Positions 28,437-38,906 are shown, numbered from the stretch's first letter. The stretch: DNA of 64,000 nucleotides from Sphingomonas sp. C3-2 (GCF_033025475.1 NZ_CP130322.1:1364001-1428000); one strand, 5' to 3'. Notes: generated by a model from the sequence alone, not told the origin. Numbers and translations are program-made.

Positions 28437-29424
28437 AGAATTCGCCTTCAACCGCGAATTTGAGCATCAGATTTCGCTGAAAAGGCGAACGGAAATTATC
28501 ATCGGACGCCATCCACAGGATTTGGCGTCCGTTTTCGTGTGTGATGGCCAGCGCCTCGAAATTGTCGCGGATCACCGGCGACGCAAAAGCCGCGATTTCC
28601 TTGCCGCGCAAATTCCTGCCCTCACGAATATCCTGTGTGTCGATCACCGACAGCTTGGCCGTGAACCATTCGCGCAGCGTGAAGCGGCGATTGAGGACAA
28701 GCACCCGCCCATCATCAAGCTGTGCCGCATCGGTCGGCCGATAGCCCTTGGGCGGCTTGTAGACGAAACGGACATAGGGGGTCGCCGGATCGGTGGGGTC
28801 GCCCGCATAGAGCAGCGCCTGTGCCACCACGCCTTGTCCACGCCCCGATTCGGGCAGGATCAGAAATTCGCCACTGCGCAGCCGGAGCATCGTTTCAGGC
28901 CCGCTTGAACGGCGCCAGAGCGCCATCGGCTCGGGCGCGGCCTGCGCTTCCCCCCGGCCAAGATCAGGGCTGTAGCGCCAGATCTCGTTGAAACTTTCAA
29001 ACCCCACCCAGATCCGGCCGCTTTGCGGATCCCAGGTCATCGATTCCGAATCGCGTTCGTCGCGCGCCCAGCCATGATCGGGGCCGGCAGGCAGATCGTG
29101 GAACGAGACATCGCTGACGCGCCCATTTTCGCCCAGACGCAGCTTCACGACGCCCCCGGCGTCGTTGAGCAGGGTCAGCCGATCCCCCTCGGCGATCATC
29201 CCTGAAAAGCCGCCAAAGGCCCGTTCGGGGCTACGCAGTTCCCAGCCGCCGATGAACCGCAGCGGCCCGATACGATCGCGCATCAGATTGCTTTCATCGA
29301 GCGACACGGGCCGGATTTCGACGCGCCTGTCCGCCCCCAGCATGGGACGACGCGGCTCGCCGGAATAATGGCCAACCAGAAACAGCGGCATCATCAGAAG
29401 CGGAACGTAGAGAAAACGGCGCAT
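28435..29424 (-). CDS. Esterase-like activity of phytase family protein
   Basis: A 329-residue exported protein (hydrophobic N-terminus FLYVPLLMMPLFLVGHYSG). The body has the beta-propeller-like phytase/esterase-like pattern (PF13449 type): LRFIGGWELRSPERAFGGFSG, DSESMTWDPQSGRIWVGFE, FEALAITHENGRQILWMASDDNF read as separate strands. Substrate is unknown. The ATG at 29424 is preferred over a GTG two codons upstream; neither has a good ribosome-binding site. Confidence 0.82.
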   Translation of the reverse strand: MRRFLYVPLLMMPLFLVGHYSGEPRRPMLGADRRVEIRPVSLDESNLMRDRIGPLRFIGGWELRSPERAFGGFSGMIAEGDRLTLLNDAGGVVKLRLGENGRVSDVSFHDLPAGPDHGWARDERDSESMTWDPQSGRIWVGFESFNEIWRYSPDLGRGEAQAAPEPMALWRRSSGPETMLRLRSGEFLILPESGRGQGVVAQALLYAGDPTDPATPYVRFVYKPPKGYRPTDAAQLDDGRVLVLNRRFTLREWFTAKLSVIDTQDIREGRNLRGKEIAAFASPVIRDNFEALAITHENGRQILWMASDDNFRSPFQRNLMLKFAVEGEF

Positions 29425-29612
29425 GTGCACGGTTTAGCGCATCCCCACGCCGCGAGTGCAAGGCTTAACCTCAGATAACATGGCCGTTCAGACACGGCTC
29501 AACCGAATCACCGCATAAGGGCTTCATCGACGAAAGCCCGGTGCAGGCGGAACCTCCCTTCCCCCACCCCGCCTACGCCGAACGAGTTTTGGTCGCATCA
29601 AGGAGTTTGGTC

Positions 29613-29999
29613 ATGTTCAAGAAGCTCAGCCTGGTCGGCGCTGCTATCGCAATGGGCGCCGCAACGCTCATCCCCGCCACGCCGGCGCTGGCGGCACGTG
29701 ACGGCTATTCCCGCCATTATGACGGCGGCCGTTATTACCGGGGCGACCGCGGCTATCGCGGTGACCGCTATTATCGCGGCGACCGTTACCGGGGTGATCG
29801 CGGCTATCGTGGCTATTATCGCGGTGAACGCTGCGACAAGGGCACGGGCGGCACGATCATCGGCGCCATCGCCGGCGGCCTGCTTGGACATGAAGTCGTC
29901 GGCCGCAGCGGTGACAAGACCGCAGGCACCATTGTCGGCGCAGGTGTCGGCGCGCTGGCCGGTCGCGCGATCGACCGTTCGGATGGTCGCCGCTGCTAA
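29613..29999 (+). CDS. Exported glycine-zipper protein with Arg/Gly/Asp/Tyr repeats
   Basis: A 128-residue protein: signal peptide ending PALAARD, a stretch of about 45 residues made of YRGDR-like units (RYYRGDRGYRGDRYYRGDR within it), then a two-helix glycine zipper (GGTIIGAIAGGLLGHEVVG and GTIVGAGVGALAGRAIDRS). The zipper should insert into or lie against a membrane; the charged repeat faces the periplasm. The ATG at 29613 with AGGAG seven bases upstream is clearly the start. A strong terminator follows. Confidence 0.83.
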   Translation: MFKKLSLVGAAIAMGAATLIPATPALAARDGYSRHYDGGRYYRGDRGYRGDRYYRGDRYRGDRGYRGYYRGERCDKGTGGTIIGAIAGGLLGHEVVGRSGDKTAGTIVGAGVGALAGRAIDRSDGRRC

Positions 30000-30040
30000 A
30001 CCGGTAAAGTTCCAACCCTTCCTGTAGTGTATCGAAGGGT

Positions 30041-30074
30041 AAAGGGCCGGGCCTCACACAGGCCCGGCCCTTTT
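30041..30074 (+). terminator. Terminator between convergent genes
   Basis: AAAGGGCCGGGCCT, loop CACAC, AGGCCCGGCCCTTT: a 14-bp perfect stem followed by T on the plus strand. On the minus strand it can also end the cobT transcript. Confidence 0.88.
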
Positions 30075-30095
30075 CATTTTGCGGGGTGATACGGT

Positions 30096-31922
30096 TCAGT
30101 CGGTGTCGAACAGCGCCGCAAGCTGTTCGACCATCGTGCCGCCCAGTTGTTCGGCGTCCATGATGGTGACGGCCTTCTGGTAATAGCGCGTCACGTCATG
30201 CCCGATGCCGATGGCGATCAGTTCGACCGGCGAGCGGTTTTCGATCCAGTGAATCACCTGACGCAGATGGCGTTCGAGATAAGCGCCGCTGTTCACCGAC
30301 AGCGTCGAATCGTCGACCGGCGCGCCGTCCGAGATCACCATGAGAATACGGCGTTCCTCGCTGCGGTTGACCAGCCGGTTATGCGCCCAGAGCAGCGCCT
30401 CGCCGTCGATATTTTCCTTGAGCAGCCCTTCGCGCATCATCAGCCCGAGTGAGCGGCGCGCGCGGCGCCAGGGTTCGTCCGCCTTTTTGTAGACGATATG
30501 ACGCAGGTCGTTGAGGCGACCGGGCATCGGCGGGCGGCCAGCCGCCAGCCAGTTCTCGCGCGATTGCCCGCCCTTCCAGGCGCGGGTGGTGAAGCCCAGA
30601 ATCTCCGTCTTCACGCCGCAGCGTTCGAGCGTGCGCGCCATGATATCCGCCGAGATTGCCGCGATCGAGATCGGGCGTCCGCGCATCGAGCCCGAATTGT
30701 CGATCAGCAGCGTGACGACGGTGTCGCGGAAATCGGTGTCGCGTTCGATCTTGTAGGACAGCGAATGGGTGGGGTTGATCACCACGCGCGCGAGCCGGGC
30801 GGCGTCGAGCAGCCCTTCTTCCTGATCGAAATCCCAGCTGCGGTTCTGCTGCGCCATCAGGCGGCGCTGCAGGCGATTGGCCAGCTTGGTGACCGCGCCC
30901 TGGAAATGGACCAGTTGCTGATCGAGATAGGCGCGCAGCCGGTTGAGCTCTTCCTCGTCGCACAGATCGGTGGCCTCGACGACCTCGTCGAACTGCACGG
31001 TCCAGGGCTTATATTCGAAATCGGGGGTGAGATCGTAATTGGGCCGGTTCGGACGAACGGGCATCATCCCGTCGTCGCCCTCACCATCGGCCTCGCCCTC
31101 CATGTCCGAGGCCATCTGCTCGTCGCCGGCGTCTTCCTCGCCTTCGCCAGTATCGCCGGTATCGGGCTCGCCGCGCGCCTCCATCTGGCCCTCGGCGCCG
31201 CTCGATTCGTCCTCGCCCTCGGCGCCGTCGCTTTCCTCGGGCTCCTGGCCTTCCTCTTCCTCGCCGCCTTCATCGGCCTGATCGGGTTCGATCTGGCCTT
31301 CGGTCAGCTCAAGGTCTTCGAGCAGCTGGGTCGCCAGCTTCTGAAACCCCGCCTGATCGTCGCTGAGCAGCGCGAGCGCGTCGAGATCGGCACCGGCCTT
31401 TTCTTCGATCCAGCCACGGATCATCGACAGCCCTGGGAGCGCCGCCTCAGGCGGGGCATCGCCGGTCAGCCGTTCGCGGACCAGAAGCGCGACCGCGGTC
31501 GACAGCGGCACTTCTTCGCGCGAGCGGGCCCGGGTGATCGGGTCAGAGCGCATGCGCATGGCGAGCGCATCGGCAAGATTGGCGCGCACGCCCGCCATCG
31601 CGCGGCTGCCCAAAGCCTCCACGCGCGCCTGCTCGACCGCGTCGAACACCGCGCGCGCCACCGGTTCGGAGGGTGCATGGCGGACATGGAGCGCCGCGTC
31701 GTGATGGCGCAGCTTCAGCGCGAACGCGTCGGCAAAGCCGCGCGCCTCGGCCACCTGTTCGGGCGGCAGGCTGCGCGCGGGCATGGGCACGCGCAGATTC
31801 TTGCCCGCCTGAACGGGGGCATCGGCGGTGAAGGCCAGTTCGACCTCAGGCTCCTGCGCGATGGCGCGCGCGGTGCCGGTGAGGACGGCCTTGAAGCGTT
31901 CGAGCGGCGTTTGCTCAGCCAT
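30096..31922 (-). CDS. cobT: Cobaltochelatase subunit CobT
   Basis: A 608-residue protein: an alpha-helical N-terminal CobT domain, a strongly acidic Glu/Asp/Gly region (about 210-290), and a C-terminal von Willebrand A domain with the metal-ion site DNSGSM (about residue 404). With CobS and CobN it inserts cobalt into hydrogenobyrinate diamide in the aerobic B12 pathway. No other cobalamin gene is in the window. It follows cobS by 50 bp. Two small frameshifted pieces of the family are not evident; the gene looks intact. Confidence 0.93.
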   Translation of the reverse strand: MAEQTPLERFKAVLTGTARAIAQEPEVELAFTADAPVQAGKNLRVPMPARSLPPEQVAEARGFADAFALKLRHHDAALHVRHAPSEPVARAVFDAVEQARVEALGSRAMAGVRANLADALAMRMRSDPITRARSREEVPLSTAVALLVRERLTGDAPPEAALPGLSMIRGWIEEKAGADLDALALLSDDQAGFQKLATQLLEDLELTEGQIEPDQADEGGEEEEGQEPEESDGAEGEDESSGAEGQMEARGEPDTGDTGEGEEDAGDEQMASDMEGEADGEGDDGMMPVRPNRPNYDLTPDFEYKPWTVQFDEVVEATDLCDEEELNRLRAYLDQQLVHFQGAVTKLANRLQRRLMAQQNRSWDFDQEEGLLDAARLARVVINPTHSLSYKIERDTDFRDTVVTLLIDNSGSMRGRPISIAAISADIMARTLERCGVKTEILGFTTRAWKGGQSRENWLAAGRPPMPGRLNDLRHIVYKKADEPWRRARRSLGLMMREGLLKENIDGEALLWAHNRLVNRSEERRILMVISDGAPVDDSTLSVNSGAYLERHLRQVIHWIENRSPVELIAIGIGHDVTRYYQKAVTIMDAEQLGGTMVEQLAALFDTD

Positions 31923-31972
31923 GATCCTGGATCACACTCCTTCTGCCCGGCCGCGGCGGCCGGATAGCGCGA

Positions 31973-32983
31973 TCAGCCGGCGCGGCCGACCACGCTTTCG
32001 GGCAGGTCCTTGCCGAACACGCGCTGATAATATTCGGCCACCAGCGGACGCTCGGCCTCGTCGCACTTGTTGAGGAACGACAGGCGGAACGCGAAGCCCA
32101 CATCCTTGAAGATGAGCGCGTTCTGCGCCCAGCTGATCACGGTGCGCGGGCTCATCACGGTCGAGATATCGCCGGCGATGAAGCCCTGACGGGTCAGGTC
32201 GGCGACCTTGACCATGTTCTCGACTTCCTTGCGGCCGCCCTCGTGATCATATTCGCCCGACTTGGCGAGAACGATCTGCGCCTCGGTTGCGGCGGGCAGA
32301 TAGTTGAGCGTCACGACGATGTTCCAGCGGTCCATCTGGCCCTGGTTGATCTGCTGCGTGCCGTGATAGAGGCCCGAGGTATCGCCAAGACCAACCGTGT
32401 TGGCGGTGGCGAAGAGGCGGAACCACGGATTGGGACGGATGACGCGGTTCTGATCGAGCAGCGTCAGCTTGCCCTCGGTTTCGAGCACGCGCTGGATGAC
32501 GAACATCACGTCGGGACGGCCGGCATCATATTCGTCGAAGACGAGCGCGGTCGGCGTCTGGAGCGCCCAGGGCAGCAACCCTTCGCGGAATTCGGTGATC
32601 TGCTGGCCGTCGCGCAGCACGATGGCGTCGCGACCGATCAGGTCGATACGGCTGATATGCGCGTCGAGGTTGATGCGGATACAGGGCCAGTTGAGCCGGG
32701 CTGCAACCTGTTCGATATGGCTCGACTTGCCGGTGCCGTGATAGCCCTGAACCATGACGCGGCGGTTATGCGCAAAACCTGCAAGCACCGCGAGCGTGGT
32801 ATCCGGATCGAACACATAGGCGGGATCGAGATCGGGCACGCGTTCGTCCGCCTCGGAAAAGGCGGGGACTTCCATGTCGCAATCGATGCCGAACACATCG
32901 CGCGCCTTCACCATCTTGTCGGGCGCGTCGAGCACCGTGGAATTGCGACTGTCAGGCTGGGTGTTCGAAAGGTCGGTCATCAT
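31973..32983 (-). CDS. cobS: Cobaltochelatase subunit CobS
   Basis: A 336-residue AAA+ ATPase of the MoxR/CobS type: Walker A in [12 protein letters not shown], Walker [11 protein letters not shown], sensor segment [13 protein letters not shown]. It forms the ring that drives CobT/CobN in cobalt insertion. The start is at the MMTDLSN pair (32983 or 32980); the frame goes back to 33076 but gives an unrelated Arg-rich leader. It lies between a DnaJ-like gene and cobT in one leftward operon. Confidence 0.94.
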   Translation of the reverse strand: MMTDLSNTQPDSRNSTVLDAPDKMVKARDVFGIDCDMEVPAFSEADERVPDLDPAYVFDPDTTLAVLAGFAHNRRVMVQGYHGTGKSSHIEQVAARLNWPCIRINLDAHISRIDLIGRDAIVLRDGQQITEFREGLLPWALQTPTALVFDEYDAGRPDVMFVIQRVLETEGKLTLLDQNRVIRPNPWFRLFATANTVGLGDTSGLYHGTQQINQGQMDRWNIVVTLNYLPAATEAQIVLAKSGEYDHEGGRKEVENMVKVADLTRQGFIAGDISTVMSPRTVISWAQNALIFKDVGFAFRLSFLNKCDEAERPLVAEYYQRVFGKDLPESVVGRAG

Positions 32984-33130
32984 CAGATCTCGTCCATTAC
33001 AGGTGGGGCAGGCCGAGGCCCGCCGCGCATCATACCGTTCCCTGCGAACGGAATGTCTCCGCGTCAAGGCAATCATCCGCGGCCGTGCCTGAAATGGGGA
33101 TGAAAGCCGAAAATGCGAGGGCGAAAAACG

Positions 33131-33733
33131 TCAGGCGAAGGCCGGCGCCGCCTTTAGCCGCGTATAGGCGGCGATCACATCCTGCAGCGTCTTTTCATGG
33201 CTGCGGTCCCCGCCATTGCGATCGGGGTGGTAGCGGCGGACGAGTTCGGCATAACGGCGGCGCAGCGCGCTGCGATCGGCATCGGCGGCGAGCCCCAGCG
33301 TCTTCATGTCGCGGCGATCCTCACCCGACAGCGGGCGCCCGTCCTGCCGCTCGGGTTCGACCTTGCGCTGGAAGCGCGCACCGATGGCGTCGAGCGGATC
33401 GGTGAAATCCGCCCAGCGCGGCGGGCGATCCGCACCGCCTGCGGCAAAGGCGCGGGTTTCGCGTTCCCACCCGGCAAAGGGGCGCTGCGCGGCGACGATC
33501 TCGTCGGCATCCATGCCATCGAAGAAATTATACCCCGCGTTGAACGCGCGGACATGATCGAGGCAGAGCCAGCGCCAGTCGCCCGGCCCGTCAAAGCTGG
33601 ACGAGCGCGCGCCGGGTGCGCGGAATTCCCCCGGTTCGTTGCAGGCGGGATGCGCACAGATTCGGCCACCGGCTTCCACGCGCCCGTGAAATCGGCTCTG
33701 TTTCCTGCCCGTACTCTGTGCTTCCTCGGCCAA
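33131..33733 (-). CDS. DnaJ-domain protein
   Basis: A 200-residue protein with a C-terminal J-domain (about 140-200) holding the HPD tripeptide in RYHPDRNGGDRS, and an N-terminal part with Cys/His residues (ICAHPACNEPG, WLCLDHVRAFN) that could bind zinc. It is likely a specialised co-chaperone that recruits DnaK. It lies upstream of cobS and cobT on the same strand and is divergent from bolA with 40 bp between starts. A link to assembly of the CobS/CobT machine is inference from position. Confidence 0.88.
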   Translation of the reverse strand: MAEEAQSTGRKQSRFHGRVEAGGRICAHPACNEPGEFRAPGARSSSFDGPGDWRWLCLDHVRAFNAGYNFFDGMDADEIVAAQRPFAGWERETRAFAAGGADRPPRWADFTDPLDAIGARFQRKVEPERQDGRPLSGEDRRDMKTLGLAADADRSALRRRYAELVRRYHPDRNGGDRSHEKTLQDVIAAYTRLKAAPAFA

Positions 33734-33773
33734 GACGGCTCCCTCTTAATTTCAAACCCCGTATATAGGGCGG

Positions 33774-34058
33774 ATGACCAACGACACCAAAGGCCCCGTT
33801 GCCACCGCCATCGAACAGCGCCTTACCGATGCGCTCGCCCCCGTCCAGCTTTCCGTCCTCAACGACAGCGCCAAGCACCGCGGCCATATGGGCGACGACG
33901 GCACCGGCGAATCGCACTTCACGGTCGAGATCGAGAGCGCGGCCTTTGCCGGCCAGTCGAGGGTTGCACGCCAGCGCATGGTGAACAATGCTCTGGCCGA
34001 TCTGCTGCGCGATCATATCCACGCGCTGGCGATCCGGGCGACGGCGCCCGGCGAATAA
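33774..34058 (+). CDS. BolA family protein
   Basis: A 94-residue protein with the BolA fold pattern: VATAIEQRLTDALAP, the conserved HRGHMG segment, SHFTVEI, and the VARQRMVNNAL helix. BolA proteins partner with monothiol glutaredoxins in iron-sulfur cluster handling. It lies divergent from the DnaJ-like gene. Confidence 0.92.
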   Translation: MTNDTKGPVATAIEQRLTDALAPVQLSVLNDSAKHRGHMGDDGTGESHFTVEIESAAFAGQSRVARQRMVNNALADLLRDHIHALAIRATAPGE

Positions 34059-34107
34059 TCGAGCCCCGGCGACACCCAGCCGCACGGCCAAAGGAAGAGG
34101 ATTGCGC

Positions 34108-35007
34108 ATGTCCGATATCACCACCCGGCGTTTCGCACTGCCCACCGGGGTCGAACTGGATGTCGCCATTGCCGGCGACGCGGCGAACGACGCGATCATC
34201 TTCCTGCACGGTTTTCCCGAATCGCACCGCACCTGGCGTCACCAATTGGCCGCGCTGGCCGATGACTTTCATGTGATCGCGCCCGACCAGCGCGGCTTTG
34301 CCGCCTCGTCCAAGCCCCCGGCGCTCGGCGATTACAGCCCCGACAAGCCCGTGGCCGACCTGATCGCGCTGGCCGACACGCTGGGCATCGAACGCTTCAC
34401 GCTGGTGGGCCATGACTGGGGCGGCGCGATTGCGTGGATGGCGGCCCTCGCCCATCCCGATCGGATCGCGCGCCTTGTCATCGTCAACGCGCCGCACCCC
34501 TTCCTCTTCCAGAAGACGCTGTTCGATGACATGGATCAGCGCGCGGCCAGCCAATACATCACCGCCTTCCGCAATCCGGGGCTGGAGATGTTCATCGACT
34601 CGATCGGGATGGAGAAATTCTTCGACACCACCTTCGAGAAACATGCCGATCTGGCCAAGGTGGGGGCCGAAAAGGCGGTCTATCTGGAACAGTGGAGCCA
34701 GCCCGGCGCGATGACCGCGATGCTGAACTGGTACCGCGCCTCGGCGATCATCGTCCCCGGCATGGACGAAACGCCCGAGCGCCCCGCCTTCCTGTCCGCC
34801 CCCTTCCCCCCCGTCGCCATGCCGACGCTCGTCATCTGGGGGATGGAGGACAAGGCGCTGCTCCCCAGCCAGCTGGACGGGCTGGAAGCGCTGGTGCCGC
34901 AGCTGACCATAACCAAGGTGGATGCCGGGCATTTCGTGCCCTGGGAAAATCCGGAGGCGGTGACGAACGCAATCCGGGCATTTCTGGCGGCGCCCGTCCC
35001 GGCCTGA
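34108..35007 (+). CDS. Alpha/beta-fold hydrolase, epoxide hydrolase-like
   Basis: A 299-residue hydrolase: oxyanion HGFPESHRTW near residue 33, nucleophile elbow VGHDWGG (Asp about residue 105), and the catalytic His in DAGHFVPWE near the C-terminus. An Asp nucleophile and the HGFPE motif are typical of epoxide hydrolases and haloalkane dehalogenases. The physiological substrate is unknown. It is 49 bp after bolA; the ATG at 34108 is supported by AAGAGG upstream. Confidence 0.87.
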   Translation: MSDITTRRFALPTGVELDVAIAGDAANDAIIFLHGFPESHRTWRHQLAALADDFHVIAPDQRGFAASSKPPALGDYSPDKPVADLIALADTLGIERFTLVGHDWGGAIAWMAALAHPDRIARLVIVNAPHPFLFQKTLFDDMDQRAASQYITAFRNPGLEMFIDSIGMEKFFDTTFEKHADLAKVGAEKAVYLEQWSQPGAMTAMLNWYRASAIIVPGMDETPERPAFLSAPFPPVAMPTLVIWGMEDKALLPSQLDGLEALVPQLTITKVDAGHFVPWENPEAVTNAIRAFLAAPVPA

Positions 35008-35093
35008 TCGCGCGGCAGCCACGCACGATGATGCGCAGATGCTTATAGCTTCGGTTGCTCAATCGACGATCGATCAGTAAAGCCGCCATCGCC

Positions 35094-35765
35094 ATGGCCC
35101 AACCCGTCATCATCGCCGTCCCCAAGGGACGCATCCTCGAAGAAGCCTTGCCGCTGCTGGCAAAGGTCGGAATCGTGCCCGAAGCGGCCTTTACCGACAA
35201 GAACAGCCGCGCGCTCAGCTTTGCCACCAACCAGCCCGGCATTTCGCTGATCCGGGTGCGCGCATTCGACGTGGCGACCTTTGTCGCGCACGGTGCTGCG
35301 CAGCTTGGCATCGTCGGGTCCGACGTGCTGATGGAATTCGACTATTCGGAGCTTTACGCGCCGGTCGACCTCAATATCGGCCATTGCCGCCTGTCGATCG
35401 CCGAGCCGACCGATCTGGCCGCCCGCGACGATCCGCGCAGCTGGAGCCATGTGCGCGTAGCGACCAAATATCCCAGCCTCACCGCCCGGCATTTCGAGGC
35501 GCGCGGCATCCAGGCCGAATGCGTCAAGCTCAATGGCGCGATGGAACTGGCGCCCAAGCTCGGCCTGTCGAGCCGCATCGTCGACCTTGTTTCCTCGGGC
35601 CGCACGCTCAAGGAAAACGGTCTGGTCGAGGTGGAGGTGATTACCCAGGTATCGGCCCGGCTGATCGTCAACCGCGCGGCATCGAAGATGCGCGCGGCCG
35701 AGATCGCCCCGCTGGTCGAGAAATTCCGCAAAGCGACGGAGGCCGGCGATGCCGATGCGGCTTGA
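35094..35765 (+). CDS. hisG: ATP phosphoribosyltransferase, short form
   Basis: A 223-residue HisG, first step of histidine synthesis. It begins [20 protein letters not shown] and has the phosphoribosyl-binding segment [14 protein letters not shown]. It lacks the C-terminal regulatory domain, so it should be the short form that needs HisZ, which must lie elsewhere. It overlaps hisD by 17 bases. Confidence 0.95.
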   Translation: MAQPVIIAVPKGRILEEALPLLAKVGIVPEAAFTDKNSRALSFATNQPGISLIRVRAFDVATFVAHGAAQLGIVGSDVLMEFDYSELYAPVDLNIGHCRLSIAEPTDLAARDDPRSWSHVRVATKYPSLTARHFEARGIQAECVKLNGAMELAPKLGLSSRIVDLVSSGRTLKENGLVEVEVITQVSARLIVNRAASKMRAAEIAPLVEKFRKATEAGDADAA

Positions 35766-37038
35766 CGCCCGCGACGCCGGTTTTGCCGATGCGTTCACCG
35801 CGCTGGTCGATGCGCGCCGCGAAAGCGATGCCGATGTCTCGCGCGATGTGGGGGCGATCCTGGCCCGCGTGCGCGCGGAAGGCGATTCGGCGCTGCACGC
35901 GCTGACCCAGCAATTCGACCGCCACGATCTGGATGCAACCGGTTGGCGCGTGAGCCGCGAGCAATGCCGCGCCGCGCTTGACGGGCTGCCGCACGAACTG
36001 CGCGTGGCGCTGGAACTGGCGGCGGTGCGCATCGACGATTTCCATGCGCGTCAGCGCCCGGTGGACAGTGAAAGCGTGGACGATGCGGGCGTGCGCCTCG
36101 GGTCGCGCTGGCGCCCGGTGGATGCTGCGGGCGTCTATGTTCCCGGCGGCCGTGCGGCCTATCCATCGTCGGTGCTGATGAACGCGATTCCCGCCAAGGT
36201 GGCCGGCGTAAAGCGGCTCGTGATGGTCACCCCCACGCCCAATGGCGAGGTGAACCCGCTGGTGCTGGCCGCAGCCGAAATCGCGGGCGTCGACGAAGTC
36301 TGGCGCGTCGGCGGCGCGCAGGCGATCGCAGCGCTTGCCTATGGCACCGACAGGATCAAGCCCGTCGACGTCGTCACCGGCCCCGGCAATGCCTGGGTGG
36401 CCGAAGCCAAACGCCAGCTTTACGGCGTTGTCGGCATCGACATGGTGGCGGGCCCGTCTGAAATCGTCGTCGTCGCTGACGGCGAAAACGATCCCGACTG
36501 GATTGCCGCCGACCTGCTGAGCCAGGCCGAGCACGACCCGACCAGCCAGTCGATCCTGTTCACCGACGATGCGGCCTTTGCCGACAAGGTGGCCGAAGCC
36601 GTCGAGCGCACGCTCGCGACGCTCAGCACCGAGGCGACCGCGCGGACCAGCTGGGCCGATAATGGGGCGATCATCCTCGTGCCGACGCTTGCCGATGCGC
36701 TGCCGCTCGTCGACCGGCTTGCGCCCGAGCATCTCGAACTGGCGGTGGCGGATCCGCAGCCGCTGTTCGACAAGGTGCGCCATGCCGGTTCGGTGTTCCT
36801 TGGCCGCCACACGCCCGAAGCCGTGGGCGATTATGTGGCCGGCCCCAATCACGTCCTCCCCACCGGGCGCAGGGCGCGCTTTTCCTCGGGCCTGTCGGTG
36901 CTCGATTTCATGAAGCGCACCAGCTTTTTGGCCTGCGATGCCGCCTCGCTTGCGAAGATCGGCCCCGCCGCCGTCGCGCTGGCCGGTGCCGAAGGCTTGC
37001 CTGCCCACGCCCTTTCTGTTGGAATTCGCCTGAAATGA
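35749..37038 (+). CDS. hisD: Histidinol dehydrogenase
   Basis: A 429-residue HisD that makes histidine from histidinol in two NAD-linked steps. Key parts are [29 protein letters not shown], the zinc/base region LSQAEHDP, and the catalytic EHLEL (LAPEHLEL). The ATG at 35749 has GGAGG six bases before it, inside hisG. Its stop overlaps the nusB start (ATGA). Confidence 0.97.
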   Translation: MPMRLDARDAGFADAFTALVDARRESDADVSRDVGAILARVRAEGDSALHALTQQFDRHDLDATGWRVSREQCRAALDGLPHELRVALELAAVRIDDFHARQRPVDSESVDDAGVRLGSRWRPVDAAGVYVPGGRAAYPSSVLMNAIPAKVAGVKRLVMVTPTPNGEVNPLVLAAAEIAGVDEVWRVGGAQAIAALAYGTDRIKPVDVVTGPGNAWVAEAKRQLYGVVGIDMVAGPSEIVVVADGENDPDWIAADLLSQAEHDPTSQSILFTDDAAFADKVAEAVERTLATLSTEATARTSWADNGAIILVPTLADALPLVDRLAPEHLELAVADPQPLFDKVRHAGSVFLGRHTPEAVGDYVAGPNHVLPTGRRARFSSGLSVLDFMKRTSFLACDAASLAKIGPAAVALAGAEGLPAHALSVGIRLK

Positions 37039-37478
37039 CCCGTTCGAAAGCCCGTTCTGCCGCCCGCCTCGCCGCGGTGCAGGCCCTGTACCAGATGGAA
37101 ATGGAAGGCACGCCGCTGACGGCGCTCCTCCATGAATTCCATCTCCACCGCCTTGGCGCGACGATCGAGGACGTCGAATATGCGGACGCCGAAGTCGCGT
37201 TCTTCGACGATATCGTGAAGGGCGTCGATGCACGCCGCGAGGAAATCGACGCGCTGATCGCCGGCAAGCTGGCACAGGGCTGGTCGCTCGGCCGGCTCGA
37301 CAAGCCGATGCGCCAGATCCTGCGTGCGGGCAGCTATGAACTGATGGCGCGCGCCGACGTCCCCACCGCCACGGTGATCAACGAATATCTCGACGTCGCC
37401 CATGCCTTTTACGACAAGCGCGAAACCTCGTTCGTGAACGGCCTGCTCGACGCCGTCGCCAAGGACGTGCGCGACTGA
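37035..37478 (+). CDS. nusB: Transcription antitermination factor NusB
   Basis: A 147-residue helical RNA-binding protein that helps NusA, NusE and NusG at rRNA operons. The start SKARSAARLAAVQALYQME and the segment LDKPMRQILRAGSYEL are the NusB signatures. It overlaps hisD by four bases, so it is translationally coupled to histidine genes. Confidence 0.96.
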   Translation: MTRSKARSAARLAAVQALYQMEMEGTPLTALLHEFHLHRLGATIEDVEYADAEVAFFDDIVKGVDARREEIDALIAGKLAQGWSLGRLDKPMRQILRAGSYELMARADVPTATVINEYLDVAHAFYDKRETSFVNGLLDAVAKDVRD

Positions 37479-37538
37479 TCGCTATCCGGCCCGGCACCGG
37501 GCTGGACGCTTTCGGGCAGCCCGCTAAGCTTCGCGACG

Positions 37539-38450
37539 ATGACCGAAACCAGCTTCATCGAAGCGCTGCGCGCGATCGCCACCCATGACGCCGCTCGCGG
37601 GCTGATCGACGATGCCGCCGTGCTGGAGATCGGCGGCACCAGGCTTGTGCTGACGCACGACATGATCGTCGAGCATGTCCATTTCCTGCCCGGTGATCCG
37701 CCCGCCGATGTCGCGTGGAAGCTGGTCGCGGTCAATCTGTCCGACCTTGCCGCCAAGGGTGCCACACCTGTGGGCGTGCTGATGGGCTATGGCCTCACCG
37801 GCGATGAAGGCTGGGACGCGGCGTTCCTCGACGGGCTGAAGGCGGTGCTTGCCGAATTCAAGGTGCCGCTGCTGGGCGGAGACACCGTCCGCCTGCCCGC
37901 ACAAAGCCCGCGCACCTTCGGGCTCACCGCGCTGGCCCTTGCGCCAACAGGCGGTGCCCCATCCCGCAGCGACGCGCGCGCGGGCGATGCGCTCTACGTC
38001 ACCGGTACCATCGGCAATGCGGGCCGTGGCCTCGCGCTGTTGCAGGCGGGGCAGGCGCAACCCGAAGACGCCATTGCCGCCTATCGCCGCCCCATCCCGC
38101 TGCTCGCCGAAGGACGGGCGCTTGCGCCCTTCGTCCATGCCATGATGGACGTTTCCGACGGTCTGCTCATCGACGCCGCGCGCATGGCAGGGGCGAGCGG
38201 GCTTGCGCTGTCGATCGACCTGAACGCGGTGCCGCTTCCGGACAGCATGACCGACAACAACCGTGCCACCCGCATCGCCGCGGCGACGGCGGGGGACGAC
38301 TATCAGTTGCTGTTCGCAGCCCCCGCAGATGCGACGCTGCCGGTCCCTGCAACGCGGATCGGGAGCTTTGCTGCCGGATCAGGGCTCACCCTTTTCGACA
38401 AGGATGGCCCCGTTCCCCTCCCCGCGCGCCTCGGATATCTGCACGCCTAA
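37539..38450 (+). CDS. thiL: Thiamine-monophosphate kinase
   Basis: A 303-residue ThiL, which makes thiamine pyrophosphate from thiamine phosphate. Motifs: DDAAVLEIGG, LVLTHDMIVEHVHF, VNLSDLAAKGATPVG, GGDTVR and MDVSDGLLIDA. It follows nusB by 60 bp, a neighbourhood seen in many proteobacteria. Confidence 0.95.
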   Translation: MTETSFIEALRAIATHDAARGLIDDAAVLEIGGTRLVLTHDMIVEHVHFLPGDPPADVAWKLVAVNLSDLAAKGATPVGVLMGYGLTGDEGWDAAFLDGLKAVLAEFKVPLLGGDTVRLPAQSPRTFGLTALALAPTGGAPSRSDARAGDALYVTGTIGNAGRGLALLQAGQAQPEDAIAAYRRPIPLLAEGRALAPFVHAMMDVSDGLLIDAARMAGASGLALSIDLNAVPLPDSMTDNNRATRIAAATAGDDYQLLFAAPADATLPVPATRIGSFAAGSGLTLFDKDGPVPLPARLGYLHA

Positions 38451-38480
38451 GTCGCTTGCCTATCCGAAGCGGCCACGCCG

Positions 38481-38906
38481 TCAGATGGGCGAGGACGCCC
38501 AGCCGCGTACCTGTTTGCGCACCGAAATGCGCCAGCCTGTAGCGGTGCGTACGAGTTCATCCTCGTACCAGAGCCCGCTGATCGCGGTGCTTTCGGTTCC
38601 GTCGGCAGCGCGCGTCGTCATCGGCACGAGCGCGGCCGAGCGAGCGCGCGTGGTGTCGCCGGTGAGGTCGATCTTCACGGTCGAAATCGCGTGCTGCGCA
38701 TTGGCGAGCGACTCCAGCACGGGGACAAGAAACGCCTCGATATCGGCAACGCCGCCCTTGGGGCCGCCAAAGGCGGTGAAATCGAGCGCGGCATCTTCGG
38801 TGAAGACCGCGCGATAGGCTGGCCAATCCTGCTGATCGAGCGCGTGGCAATAACGCGACAATAGTTCGTTGATCTCCAGCCGGTCGGAGACTTCCTCAAG
38901 GGTCAC
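38481..38906 (-). CDS. NTF2-like / SnoaL family protein
   Basis: A 141-residue protein with the nuclear-transport-factor-2-like cone fold: EVSDRLEINELLSRYCHALD at the N-terminus, then WPAYRAVFTEDAALDFTAFG and the late strands GLWYEDELVRTATGWRI. Family members include dehydratases, isomerases and ring-hydroxylating dioxygenase small subunits; nothing here decides. The GTG at 38906 is chosen since GGAGAGG lies just upstream; the frame runs to an ATG at 38939. Confidence 0.8.
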   Translation of the reverse strand: MTLEEVSDRLEINELLSRYCHALDQQDWPAYRAVFTEDAALDFTAFGGPKGGVADIEAFLVPVLESLANAQHAISTVKIDLTGDTTRARSAALVPMTTRAADGTESTAISGLWYEDELVRTATGWRISVRKQVRGWASSPI

